64,000 nt of DNA from Rhizophagus irregularis (Eukaryota; Glomeromycota; Glomeromycetes; Glomerales; Glomeraceae): positions 2,774,001-2,838,000 of the forward strand of contig NC_089451.1 in the NCBI RefSeq assembly GCF_026210795.1, given 5' to 3'. Positions 1-10,139 of this stretch are shown here, piece by piece (position 1 is the first letter of the stretch; each line of letters starts with the position of its first letter). The position numbers and the translations under genes were made by a program. The notes beneath the pieces were generated by a model. The model was not told the origin of the DNA, did no database searches, and saw nothing but the letters and a program-made list of their open reading frames with translations.

Positions 1-2803
1 TCTCTTGCATTTTGCCGGTTTGAGATTTGGTAACTTACTGGTACAAATCTACCTAAAATATGATGCACAGGTATTATACAATCACGACTTATTGGATAAA
101 ATTCGGTATTCCACAACTCAACATTACAAATTTCATCACTGCTGAAATAGTATCAAATATTGGTTGAATTTGCGTGTTTATACCAATGAACGTATGCTAG
201 AAAATGTTCGACGGGACCATCCAGAAAGTCTACTACGTGAGTAAAATAATACTGAATTTGACCTGGGTAGGTGTCGACATCTTCATCATCCGTAATAAAT
301 TTCGCTAAGACGTACGAACTTTTTACATGTCTTAACGATAATGACGATCCAAAGACTTCTGAACCAATCCGACACCTTCCGAATTGGTTAATTTTGACCC
401 TAATTATTATATCGTTATCTAAACCTTCTACAAGAGGCCTCTGAAATCCAAATGATTCGTAAGTCGCATTGTAATATTCGACCATTAAATTTAACATTTC
501 ACTTGAAAGTAGTATATTATGAGATACCGGCTTAAGAAATTCACCTGGGAAGCCTTTTTTGCCAGAAATCTGTACAATGAAATAATCAACCTATTAAAAA
601 CGTCATTTCTTAATGACAGTAATGCTTACAAATTTGAAGTCAACACAACATCCACTTATAGATATTTCACCATATTCTTCAAAACACGTGACTCACTCAA
701 TCAATACATTGAAAACAGTCCAGAAGACCTTAAACCCATTAAGATTTACGTATAGGTAAATATCCGTTAACGATTTTTTAACGATTTTAACGATTTCAAT
801 ATTAGCTTATAATTTATTGATTTCGCACTTTTAGGTTCGTTACCAAACAGCAACAGGAAAATTGAGTCTGAACTTATGCGTCGATTAATGTTTGATAAAC
901 AAATCGAAAATATCATAAGTTCAGGTATCGAAGTAAAAGGTCTTGAATTGCTAAACAGTCAGCGTACTATCGGGTCCCTTTCAGTTACTGATGAATTTTC
1001 GTCAGATGAGATGCATCGATTTTGGCTGAATTCACAAAATATTAAAGATTCACATGCAACGTCTGAGTTGCATCTTCGCCAACCTAATGCGTTTTGCCGG
1101 TGCTCATTTGAATCTCGAGCAGAATACCCTACATCATCCATTCCAGCAAAATTATGCTGCCCATTTTCATAATTTGCTTTTTTCTCACACCTGTGACATG
1201 AAACTAAGGCAGAAACATGACCGCAAATTTTTCTTGCGGCGGGAATGTCACATGATACTAAGATTAAAGCGCCACGAACTCTCTTTCCATTTTCGCATTC
1301 ATAAGTACGATTTAGTGTTAACCCAGCCCAGAGTGTTTTCAATTCGTTAACTATTGGTGCTAAATAGTGGTTCACTTTATGTAGGCTGACCTCCTTTGGC
1401 CCAGGTAAAATGCCGAGAGTCAATAAATTTTCACGTCTAAATTGGATATCGCGTGGCAAATTGCATATAGCGGCGTATATGACACCGATACTATAAATGG
1501 TACTATCATATGGCTGAAACCAATCAAGATTCAGCATCAAGCCAAGATGAGAATCGGCCACTTCGCTTCTGAAAAAATTTGGCGAATCTTCATTGTCCGA
1601 TTCTTTAAAATTCTTCCACACTTGCCCATCATATATATCGGTCAAAATATTATCAAAATTCGACCGATTAGCCCAATGTCGGAGAGAATTTTCAAACCCA
1701 GGCCGACAAAACATAGTGGCAAGTTGTTGATTGATTCCAGCAAATGGATACATTAAATTAGGTCGTATTATTGTTCGATTTGTCGATGCGCTAATTTTTT
1801 CAGACAATGCCGTATTGCAAAGACGTGATCTGCAAACTGAAGAATTGGGAAATTCTATGTGTTGACATTTCATTATAGCAGGATTGTCCTCTTGTTTGAA
1901 ATCTACCACTTCCTCTTTTTTATACAATTTGTGACATTTCGGACAAGGTACAAAACTATGAAATTGGTCATTTAATCCAAGCTTCTTTCTTGTTAAGTAA
2001 AGCGAATCTGGGAAATCATTAAAATCGTCACTACTGAACTCGCACAGGGCCAATTTCATAAATTTTATTAGAGTCTCAGTAGCTGTCTCTGCGATATTGA
2101 ATCTTGTTCGAAAGTTCATTATCCAAAGTAAAATCCATAAAAATCGATCATAATTCGATTCTAAATATGGTGGGTTTTGAAATGGTTCATAACTAGGTGG
2201 TGAATAGTCTTCAAAAATTTCAGAAATTCCAGAAATTGGATCATTATCTGATTCACTGCCTATAGACAATGTATCACTGTAGATATCTTCCTCTGTAGTA
2301 TATTCGAATGATGATGAATCTTCTGGATCTTCTGAAATTTCCGGACGATTTGTATACTTTCTTGCACGTTGTCGAGGTAAGAAGTTAAATTCGACATCTT
2401 GATGTTCATCATCAACATCATCTTGATTACTGTTATCTGATTTTTCCGATTCTTGTCTAATAGATTCATCAATCATTCGTCCAGCTGAAGCGGGTATTGA
2501 TGTTTCACCTATTTCAAGTTGACGAACTTGAGACGAAATTGTACCTTGTGAATCTTGGTATTCTTGATGTCTAGAATCGTGAATTTCTTTTGTGCGAGAA
2601 TCCACCAAGTTGCCATCACAATCAGGACAATTACAAACTACTAGTTTTCTTTTATTACTTGTTGGTCTAGCAGAAGATACTATTTCTTCGTTTATTATAC
2701 CAGAAATTGATCTATTTCTACGAGTAGAAGATGGCTGATTTGAAGGTGATTCTTCATCATCAAGATCGTCAAGTATACTAAAGACTGACCTTTTTCTGCT
2801 CAT
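1..2803 (-). pseudogene. CACTA/Plavaka-type transposase, copy A, rearranged and incomplete
   Basis: Reading from the ATG at 2803, an open frame of about 580 codons matches the transposase of copy B (39462 onward) almost residue for residue. It has the N-terminal C-x-C-x2-C / T-x3-IH zinc-like motif, an acidic stretch, a second CPKCH motif and the Plavaka-type block with ICNLPRD, PGPKE and CDIPAARK. The frame lacks the copy B stops at 40488 and 40647. The match ends near 1060. The next part of copy B (about 41211-41803, including the DPMH catalytic-type motif) is absent. Segment 573-1054 is inverted: 756-1054 carries the copy B intron and the start of its last exon in plus orientation, while about 573-755 has no counterpart in copy B. 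From 573 down to 1 the C-terminal exon resumes on the minus strand and runs off the window. It cannot encode a working transposase. Confidence 0.9.
573..755 (+). other. Foreign insert inside the inverted segment of copy A
   Basis: This stretch of about 180 bp has no counterpart in the otherwise colinear copy B. It is open on the plus strand and encodes about 60 residues ending EDLKPIKIYV before a TAG that overlaps the copy A version of the transposase intron donor. I do not recognise the peptide. It may be a fragment of another gene captured during the rearrangement that inverted 573-1054. Its only support is comparison of the two copies. Confidence 0.5.
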
Positions 2804-3364
2804 TTGTTTAGTATTTGAATAAGTTTAATAAGTTTGGCAAAATCCAAATTTGTAAAAAGGCCGATTTTTATAAAATTTGGAATAACACAAAATTTGTATA
2901 ATTTGTATGTATAATTAATGTAATCCTGGCTTCTATGATTATTTCAATAATTTTTTAGGATTTAATATTTTTTTTTCGCAAATTTGGCAATTTTATATAA
3001 TAAATTTGCGAATTTTCTAATTAATATACTTTTAAAAATTGCAATATGATTTAAGCTTATTTTACAATAAAAAGCTTATTTTTAAAATAAAAAGCTTATT
3101 TTTAATAAAAAGCTTATTTTTAAAATAAAAAGCTTATTTTATTTTAAAATAACTTTTATTTACAAGATAATCACTTTATCATCCCTTTATCATTTTCGGA
3201 TGCCAAACAAACCTTATCAAAAGAAACTGTAAATTTTAGCGAAAGTTGAAAAGTAACAATTTTGTATTAATCGAAGTGGTATTGCTATAATAACAATATA
3301 TTTTCGATTTTACTGCAAATTTCGACAAAGTATAACTTGCCGCATTAAAGTATATCAAATTTTA
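2804..3364. promoter_or_regulatory. AT-rich spacer upstream of the copy A transposase
   Basis: No gene is visible. The segment is present in inverse orientation in copy B (38900-39461) and is nearly identical there. It holds a short tandem run of the motif AAGCTTATTTT(T)A around 3050-3150. It lies between the transposase ATG and the palindromic repeat array, so it should contain the transposase promoter. I do not see a convincing TATA box at a fixed distance. Confidence 0.5.
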
Positions 3365-5423
3365 ACGCAGTAGAACGCTAACAATTTTCGTAATTTTAAT
3401 TTATTTGTCTTTTTAATTATGATTTATAATTGATTTTTCAATCGAGAAATCAACGCAGGACGCTAACGATTTTCTTATTAATTAATTGATTTGTCTTTTT
3501 AATTATGATTTATAGTTGATTTTTCAATCGAGAAATCAACGCAATAGGACGCTAACGATTTTCTTATTAATTAATTTATTTGATTTTTTAATTATGATTT
3601 ATAGTTGATTTTCCTCGAGAAATCAACGCAGTAGAACGCTAACGATTTTCTTATTAATTAATTGATTTGTCTTTTTTAATTATGATTTATAATTGATTTT
3701 TCAATCGAGAAATCAACGCAGTAGAACGCTAACGATTTTCGTAATTTTAATTGATTTGTCTTTTTTAATTATGATTTATAATTGATTTTTCAATCGAGAA
3801 ATCAACGCAGGACGCTAACGATTTTCTTATTAATTAATTGATTTGTTTTTTTAATTATGATTTATAGTTGATTTTTCAATCGAGAAATCAACGCAGTAGA
3901 ACGCTAACGATTTTCGTAATTTTAATTTATTTGTCTTTTTTAATTATGATTTATAGTTGATTTGTCAATTGAGAAATCAACGCAGTAGGACGCTAACGAT
4001 TTTCTTAATTTTAATTAATTGATTTGTTTTTTTTAATTATGATTTATAGTTGATTTTCCAATCAAGAAATCAACGCAGTAGAACGCTAACGATTTTCTTA
4101 ATTTTAATTAATTGATTTGATTTTTTAATTATGATTTATAGTTGATTTTCCAATTGAGAATTCAACGCAGTAGGATGCTAACGATTTTCTTATTAATTAA
4201 TTTATTTGATTTTTTAATTATGATTTATAGTTGATTTTTCAATCAAGAAATCAACGCAATAGGACGCTAACGATTTTCTTATTAATTAATTTATTTGATT
4301 TTTTAATTATGATTTATAGTTGATTTTTCAATCGAGAAATCAACGCAGGACGCTAACGATTTTCTTATTAATTAATTGATTTGTCTTTTTAATTATGATT
4401 TATAGTTGATTTTTCAATCGAGAAATCAACGCAATAGGACGCTAACGATTTTCTTATTAATTAATTTATTTGATTTTTTAATTATGATTTATAGTTGATT
4501 TCCTCGAGAAATCAACGCAGTAGAACGCTAACGATTTTCTTATTAATTAATTGATTTGTCTTTTTTAATTATGATTTATAATTGATTTTTCAATCGAGAA
4601 ATCAACGCAGTAGAACGCTAACGATTTTCGTAATTTTAATTGATTTGTCTTTTTTAATTATGATTTATAATTGATTTTTCAATCGAGAAATCAACGCAGG
4701 ACGCTAACGATTTTCTTATTAATTAATTGATTTGTTTTTTTAATTATGATTTATAGTTGATTTTTCAATCGAGAAATCAACGCAGTAGAACGCTAACGAT
4801 TTTCGTAATTTTAATTTATTTGTCTTTTTTAATTATGATTTATAGTTGATTTGTCAATTGAGAAATCAACGCAGTAGGACGCTAACGATTTTCTTAATTT
4901 TAATTAATTGATTTGTTTTTTTTAATTATGATTTATAGTTGATTTTCCAATCAAGAAATCAACGCAGTAGAACGCTAACGATTTTCTTAATTTTAATTAA
5001 TTGATTTGATTTTTTAATTATGATTTATAGTTGATTTTCCAATTGAGAATTCAACGCAGTAGGATGCTAACGATTTTCTTATTAATTAATTTATTTGATT
5101 TTTTAATTATGATTTATAGTTGATTTTTCAATCAAGAAATCAACGCAATAGGACGCTAACGATTTTCTTATTAATTAATTTATTTGATTTTTTAATTATG
5201 ATTTATAGTTGATTTTCCTCAAGAAATCAACGCAGTAGAACGCTAACGATTTTCTTAATTTTAATTAATTGATTTGATTTTTTAATTATGATTTATAGTT
5301 GATTTTCCAATTGAGAATTCAACGCAATAGGACGCTAACGATTTTCTTATTAATTAATTTATTTGATTTTTTAATTATGATTTATAGTTGATTTTCAATC
5401 GAGAAATCAACGCAGTAGAACGC
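3365..5423. repeat. Central palindromic tandem array of copy A, left part
   Basis: About two dozen units of roughly 81-90 bp each contain GCTAACGATTTTC, an AT-rich linker, ATTATGATTTATA and a hairpin of the form GTTGATTTTTC-AATC-GAGAAATCAAC. Units differ in small ways (GCAGTAGAACGC, GCAATAGGACGC, GCAGGACGC; a short variant with CCTCGAG at the dyad). A block of about 890 bp starting near 3442 is repeated almost exactly from about 4331, so the array has higher-order structure. The array separates the transposase gene from ORF2 and is interrupted at 5423 by the LTR retrotransposon. It continues at 17202. The same array in copy B is much shorter. Confidence 0.95.
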
Positions 5424-6659
5424 TGAGATCCCCCAATTCCCCCTGTCATCAATTTACAAGGTTGCCACATCGAACGGGCATTCTCATGGTCGAACGAACG
5501 AATGAACGAACAAACAAACGAACGAACGAACAATTAAACGAACAAGCACGTGATCAAAACATAATTAACAAACAACAACATCAGCGAACAACGTACAACA
5601 ACATTCTTGGTTCATAAAATAAATAGCGTTAGTAATACAAAACATTAAACGATATAAAATAAAATATACTTCTCTTTCCTCAAATTATATCCACTTTTAC
5701 CTTTAATTTCAAACTTCGATAGCTCTCGCTACGAATTATCACTTTTCAAAACATATATTTAATTCTTCTTAAATTTTCATTAATTAAAATTAATTAATCA
5801 AACATTAATTAAAGTTTAGGGCGAACCTATTACCTTTAATTAATATTAAACTTCATTAATAATTAAAAAATAAAACTTATATTTTATTGAGTTCTGTGGA
5901 TGCGAACTATGGAATTACTTTGAATTCCGTTCTCTATATATACAATTCTTATGCTATTTTCTATTCTATCTATATACTATTTTTTATGTTCTTTACATAT
6001 TATCTTTGAACTATCTTTCTAATATACTATCTATATTTTAAATACGCTATCTTTTAATATGCTATCTTTTATATTATTTTATATGTTATCTTTTCTATTA
6101 TTCAAATATTACATCGCAAAGAAATAATTTATAACCCATCTTTTATGGCTGTGCTACCTTTTCTTTAAATAATCTTTCAAATATTATGTCGTAAAGATAT
6201 AATTCATCTTTTGTGGCTGTGTTATCTTTTATATATATTCTTTTTAATATGTTATCTTTTATATTCCATCTTTATGCCATCTTTTCATATTATCCTTTAT
6301 ATTATTTTGTGTTCTCCAATCTTTCCGACATTATTTTATATATTCTTTTAATCCACTTTATGTGTTTTGCTTATAATCTATCTTTTGTGGCTTATAATTA
6401 TTCTTTCTTATCGTTCTCATTATTAAAGATCGCTAAGCCGCAAATGATCGACTCTATTTATCCTATTGGTTCTTTGTCAATCATTCAATAAATATTACAT
6501 CATGCAGATCATTATTCTTCTTAAATGTTTATCCTTTTCGGCTAATTATTTATCCATCCACACCAATCCACGATTAATTTGTTCGTTCTTAATACTTGAT
6601 AATTACATTTGGCGGTGGTGTTTTATCATCTTCTCATGCTTGATATTCGGCCGTTTACA
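5424..6659 (-). repeat. 3' LTR of the Ty3/gypsy element
   Basis: The 1236-bp LTR matches 15966-17201 at every position I compared. It contains a degenerate CGAA/CAAA tetranucleotide run near 5493-5540, long AT-rich stretches and many TATCTTTTATAT-like repeats. Small open frames inside it (for example 6213-6491) occur identically in the other LTR and have no protein features. Confidence 0.95.
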
Positions 6660-6673
6660 TTATCCCCCTCTTC
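6660..6673 (-). other. Polypurine tract of the Ty3/gypsy element
   Basis: On the coding strand the sequence just upstream of the 3' LTR reads GAAGAGGGGGATAA, then TGTAAA begins the LTR. A purine run abutting the 3' LTR is the plus-strand DNA primer of LTR elements. Confidence 0.8.
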
Positions 6674-6735
6674 GCTATTTGTGACCTCACAAATAACTTT
6701 AAAAGAATCGAACTCGGGTCTCATTCATAATAATT

Positions 6736-7962
6736 TTAATCGAATCGAACTCGGGTCTTATCGAATACCTCTTTTCCTTTAATTACTATTTTTGGTGTAA
6801 ATCCCCTTCGATCATAAAATTTCTTTAACCATTCTCCATTTTGTGGTGTTTTTAGTATTCTTCCATCCAATTCTTTAAGTTTGTATGCTCCATTTCCAAA
6901 TTCTTCGTGAATTAAATATGGTCCTTTCCATTTGCTCTGTAATTTTCCAGACCATTGTTTCTCTCTCCATGCTTCATATAATAATACTTTTTCTCCTATT
7001 TCAAATTTAGGTTTTCTAATTCCTCTTTTGTCATGTTGTTGTTTTTGTTTCTCTTGAGCTTCTTTCACATTTTCTTTTATTTTCCTTCTTATTACCGGTA
7101 GCTCTTCAATTAATATTTTTATTCTATCAGTTAATGTTATTTTATTTTCGTCTTTATCTAATGGTAGTTTTGCTCTTCTTCCGTATGTTGCATAAAAAGG
7201 TTTAATTCTTGTTGATGATTGCTTCTTTGTCCTATATGCAAATAATACAGATGGTATATGTTTATCCCAATTTTCTTCTCCTAATTTGGCTAATCCTTCG
7301 CATAAAGTTTTATTGAATCTTTCGACCAGACCATTTGTTTGTGGCCTATATGGTGTACTTAATCTATGGTTTATTCCACACCTTTCTACTAATTCTTCCA
7401 TCATTTTATTGTTAAAGTGAGTCCCTCTATCGCTAATTATTTTCTTTGGACATCCATGTCTACAAATTATGTCCCTCCAAATAAATTCTACTACTTCTTT
7501 TGCTGTAGCTTCTTTTAGTGGTGCGGCTTCGGGCCATTTTGTAAAATAATCCATTGCTACTACAATGTACTTATTTCCCTTTTCTGTCTCTTTTAATGGT
7601 CCAACTATATCTATCCCAATCATCTCAAATGGTTCATTTATTTTTATTGGCGTTAATTCGTTCTTTCCTCTTGGTTTTCCTCTCATTTGACAATTCCAGC
7701 ACGTTCTTACATATTCTTCTACATCTTCTTTCATATTTTTCCACCAATAATTTTCTTTTATTCTATCTAATGTTGCTTCTATCCCAAAATGTCCTGATAA
7801 TTCATTATCATGCATCATGTACATCAATCCTTCATATTCATAATCCCTGATTACTCTAAATTTGTTTTGTCCTTTTACTCTATATAGAATTCCCTCTTTC
7901 AATTCATATTTATTCTCCTTTTTGATATTGTCAATTATTCTCTTGTAATTATCTTCTTCCAT
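6736..7962 (-). CDS. Ty3/gypsy integrase (separate ORF)
   Basis: This is a 408-residue integrase that would insert the reverse-transcribed DNA into chromosomes. An N-terminal HHCC zinc-binding domain is visible near residues 50-95 (HDNELSGHFG ... CWNC). The DDE core follows, with DIVGPL, then ISDRGTHF, then PQTNGLVERFNKTL supplying the glutamate. The C-terminal part (FEIGEKVLLYEA ... WKGPYLI) is the usual GPY/F-type module of Ty3 elements. The start is the ATG at 7962. The frame is the same as the RT ORF upstream, but two in-frame TAA codons lie between them (8023-8025 and near 7974). Integrase is therefore not fused to RT in the DNA, unlike most Ty3 pol genes. It may be made by readthrough or reinitiation, or the stops may be damage. 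Confidence 0.95.
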   Translation of the reverse strand: MEEDNYKRIIDNIKKENKYELKEGILYRVKGQNKFRVIRDYEYEGLMYMMHDNELSGHFGIEATLDRIKENYWWKNMKEDVEEYVRTCWNCQMRGKPRGKNELTPIKINEPFEMIGIDIVGPLKETEKGNKYIVVAMDYFTKWPEAAPLKEATAKEVVEFIWRDIICRHGCPKKIISDRGTHFNNKMMEELVERCGINHRLSTPYRPQTNGLVERFNKTLCEGLAKLGEENWDKHIPSVLFAYRTKKQSSTRIKPFYATYGRRAKLPLDKDENKITLTDRIKILIEELPVIRRKIKENVKEAQEKQKQQHDKRGIRKPKFEIGEKVLLYEAWREKQWSGKLQSKWKGPYLIHEEFGNGAYKLKELDGRILKTPQNGEWLKKFYDRRGFTPKIVIKGKEVFDKTRVRFD

Positions 7963-8022
7963 AATATCTCTTTAATTGATTTTGCTTCTAAATTCGTTAT
8001 TTTCGTTATGTGTTCTGTATTT

Positions 8023-10104
8023 TTAGTTCTGTGTTCTTCTCCATTTCTCCACCTCTTTAAATACTTTTCTCCAACTACTATTGTCATTTTTAACTTTTAC
8101 TCGACTGTATCTTTTGGTATCTTTGTACACACTCTGATTTTCTTCAAACATTTTAACCATGTCCAAATATTCATCCTTCTTTAATGTTGGATATGATGAT
8201 TTTTCCGTTTTCTTTGTTTCTCTTCCAATGTAATTTTCCCAACATACATTGCCATCTTTTTCTAAAAATATCACTATTGATTTATCTATTGTTTCTTTCA
8301 ATCTGAATATTTCTTTTTCCATCTCGTGATTTCCATGTGGAGTAATTAATCCTCTGTCAAAACTTTTCGTCTTTTGATAATAATATTCACAATATGGTGA
8401 TTTGTCTAAAATTATTATATCTGTATCTTCATCATATTCTAACATTCTTCTGTTTATTTGTTCCACTACTTCTTTTCTAAATTTCCATTCCGTCTCCATC
8501 TTTGATTCGTGAAATTCATCTTTATCTTTTCTCCTTCTTTTATAAGTGTTGAATCTTACTTTCAATCCTTGTTTTTCCCATTCTTTAATTAAATTTTGTA
8601 CTATACTTGTTTTTCCTAATCCATCCACTCCGTCAATTATTACTATTTCTGGTTGGTCTTCTACTATCTTTAATAACCTACTTAACGCGTCAGCGTTCGT
8701 GTTTTCTTTTCCTGATCTATGTATTACTTCAAAATTATATTGTTGTAATTCCATTACCCATCTTGCTCTTTTTCCTTTTGGTATCTTTGCATTCATTAAT
8801 CCTTTCAATGCACTGTGATCTGTTATTACTTTAAACTTTCTATCGATCAAATATTTATGAAAATGTTGAATTCCCCAAACTATTCCTAAACATTCCAATT
8901 CTGTTATCGGATAATTTTCTTCTGCTGGCAATAAACTTCTACTTGCGTATGCTATCACTACTTCTTTTCCTTTTTCATCTTTTTGACTTAATACTGCACC
9001 TAATCCTTTTCCTGATGCATCTGTTATTAATAAAAATTCTTTCTTCCAATCTGGATGTCGTAATATCGGATATTGTATTAATTTTTCTTTCAATCTTTCA
9101 AATGCTTCTCGTTGTTCTCTTCCCCAAATGAAAGGTACTCCCTTCTTTCTCAAATCACTTATTGGTCTTGCTATCTTTGAAAAGTTTTTCACAAATTTTC
9201 TGTAATATGAACAAAGTCCCAAAAATGATCTTACTTCTTTCACTGTTGTTGGTGCCTTCATTTCTCTTATCTTTTCTATCTTTTTATCGTCTGGCCTTAA
9301 TCCATCATTTCCTACTATATGTCCTAAAAATTCTATATTTCTTTCCAAAAATCTACATTTCTTTAATTTTATTATCAAATTATTCTCCTGTAACTTCTTT
9401 AATACTTTTTCCACATGTTCCATATGGTCTTTCAAATTTCCTGAATATATCATAATATCGTCAATATATACTACCACAAAATCATTTATGTATTCTTCTA
9501 ATATTTCATCCATTAATCTTTGAAATGTTGCTGGTGCGTTCGTTAAACCAAATGGCATTACATTATACTCAAATAATCCCTTTGAACATACAAATGCTGT
9601 TTTTTCTTTGTCTTCTTCTTTCATTTCTACTTGATTAAATCCTGCTGCTAAATCTATGCTTGAAAACCATTTTGCTTTTCTATATTTGTCTAACAATTCA
9701 TCCATTCTTGGTAAAGGAAAACTATCCATTATAGTTATCTTGTTTAACTTTCTGTAATCAATACAGAATCTATATTTTCCCGTTTTCTTTCCTGCTAATG
9801 TAACCGGTGAACTCCACGGACTTTTTGATTTTCTTATCCTTCCTTGTCTTAATAATTTATCTACTTCTTCGCTTATAAATTTTGCCTTTTCGTCTGTTTC
9901 CTTGTATCTTCTTTGTTTTATCGGTTCTACTCCATCTTTTATTTTTATCTCATGTTGCGCCGCTTTTGTTCTCCCTTCTATTTCTTTGTCATACTCCAAA
10001 ATATCTTGGTATTCTAATAATAATTTTACCATATTTTCCCAAATTGGTTCTTCTACTTTCCCTATACTTAATTTTTGCATAAATTTTTCACTTGGTTCGA
10101 GCAT
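8023..10104 (-). CDS. Reverse transcriptase-RNase H with fused thymidylate-kinase-like domain
   Basis: The 693-residue protein starts at the ATG at 10104. The RT domain spans about residues 60-285 and has LPRMDELLD, MPFGLTNAP and the catalytic YIDD at 213-216. RNase H spans about 345-475, with TDASG (D362), E402, TDHSAL (D429) and NADALS (D472). Instead of continuing to integrase, the protein has a further domain of about 205 residues (486-690). It has a Walker A loop GVDGLGKTS at 492-500 preceded by a hydrophobic strand and D491. A second strand ending LDKSPYCEYYYQ (566 onward) matches the DR-x-x-S...YQ motif of dTMP kinases, and a basic lid-like segment follows near 628-633. Its length fits a whole kinase. 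Upstream, the protease frame ends at 10140 in a different frame. The RT and RNase H calls are certain; the kinase family call is strong but based on motifs only. Confidence 0.95.
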   Translation of the reverse strand: MLEPSEKFMQKLSIGKVEEPIWENMVKLLLEYQDILEYDKEIEGRTKAAQHEIKIKDGVEPIKQRRYKETDEKAKFISEEVDKLLRQGRIRKSKSPWSSPVTLAGKKTGKYRFCIDYRKLNKITIMDSFPLPRMDELLDKYRKAKWFSSIDLAAGFNQVEMKEEDKEKTAFVCSKGLFEYNVMPFGLTNAPATFQRLMDEILEEYINDFVVVYIDDIMIYSGNLKDHMEHVEKVLKKLQENNLIIKLKKCRFLERNIEFLGHIVGNDGLRPDDKKIEKIREMKAPTTVKEVRSFLGLCSYYRKFVKNFSKIARPISDLRKKGVPFIWGREQREAFERLKEKLIQYPILRHPDWKKEFLLITDASGKGLGAVLSQKDEKGKEVVIAYASRSLLPAEENYPITELECLGIVWGIQHFHKYLIDRKFKVITDHSALKGLMNAKIPKGKRARWVMELQQYNFEVIHRSGKENTNADALSRLLKIVEDQPEIVIIDGVDGLGKTSIVQNLIKEWEKQGLKVRFNTYKRRRKDKDEFHESKMETEWKFRKEVVEQINRRMLEYDEDTDIIILDKSPYCEYYYQKTKSFDRGLITPHGNHEMEKEIFRLKETIDKSIVIFLEKDGNVCWENYIGRETKKTEKSSYPTLKKDEYLDMVKMFEENQSVYKDTKRYSRVKVKNDNSSWRKVFKEVEKWRRTQN
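8026..8649 (-). other. Thymidylate-kinase-like P-loop domain in the retrotransposon
   Basis: This marks the kinase-like segment inside the RT ORF (residues 486 to the C-terminus). The Walker A lysine and threonine (K498, T499) and the LDKSP motif aspartate (D567) are intact, so the domain has not decayed. The RNase H domain ends just before it, and the ORF stops right after a final helix containing EEVFKEV-like residues typical of the end of dTMP kinases. If active it would phosphorylate dTMP or another deoxynucleoside monophosphate. A deoxynucleoside kinase-like activity is an alternative. The substrate cannot be told from sequence. Confidence 0.8.
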
Positions 10105-10139
10105 CTTTTCCGTCTCTCTCTCTTCAGAGCCAAGACTCT

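Noticed and set aside
876-1172. A 98-codon plus-strand ORF at the left end
   Set aside because: It is a chimera across the inversion junction: the first part is transposase, the rest is antisense of transposase.
3365-5423. CRISPR-like appearance of a regular repeat array
   Set aside because: The repeats are nearly continuous with no unique spacers, and lie in a eukaryotic transposon.
6213-6491. A 92-codon hydrophobic ORF in the LTR
   Set aside because: It occurs identically in both LTRs and arises from T-rich sequence antisense to the element.
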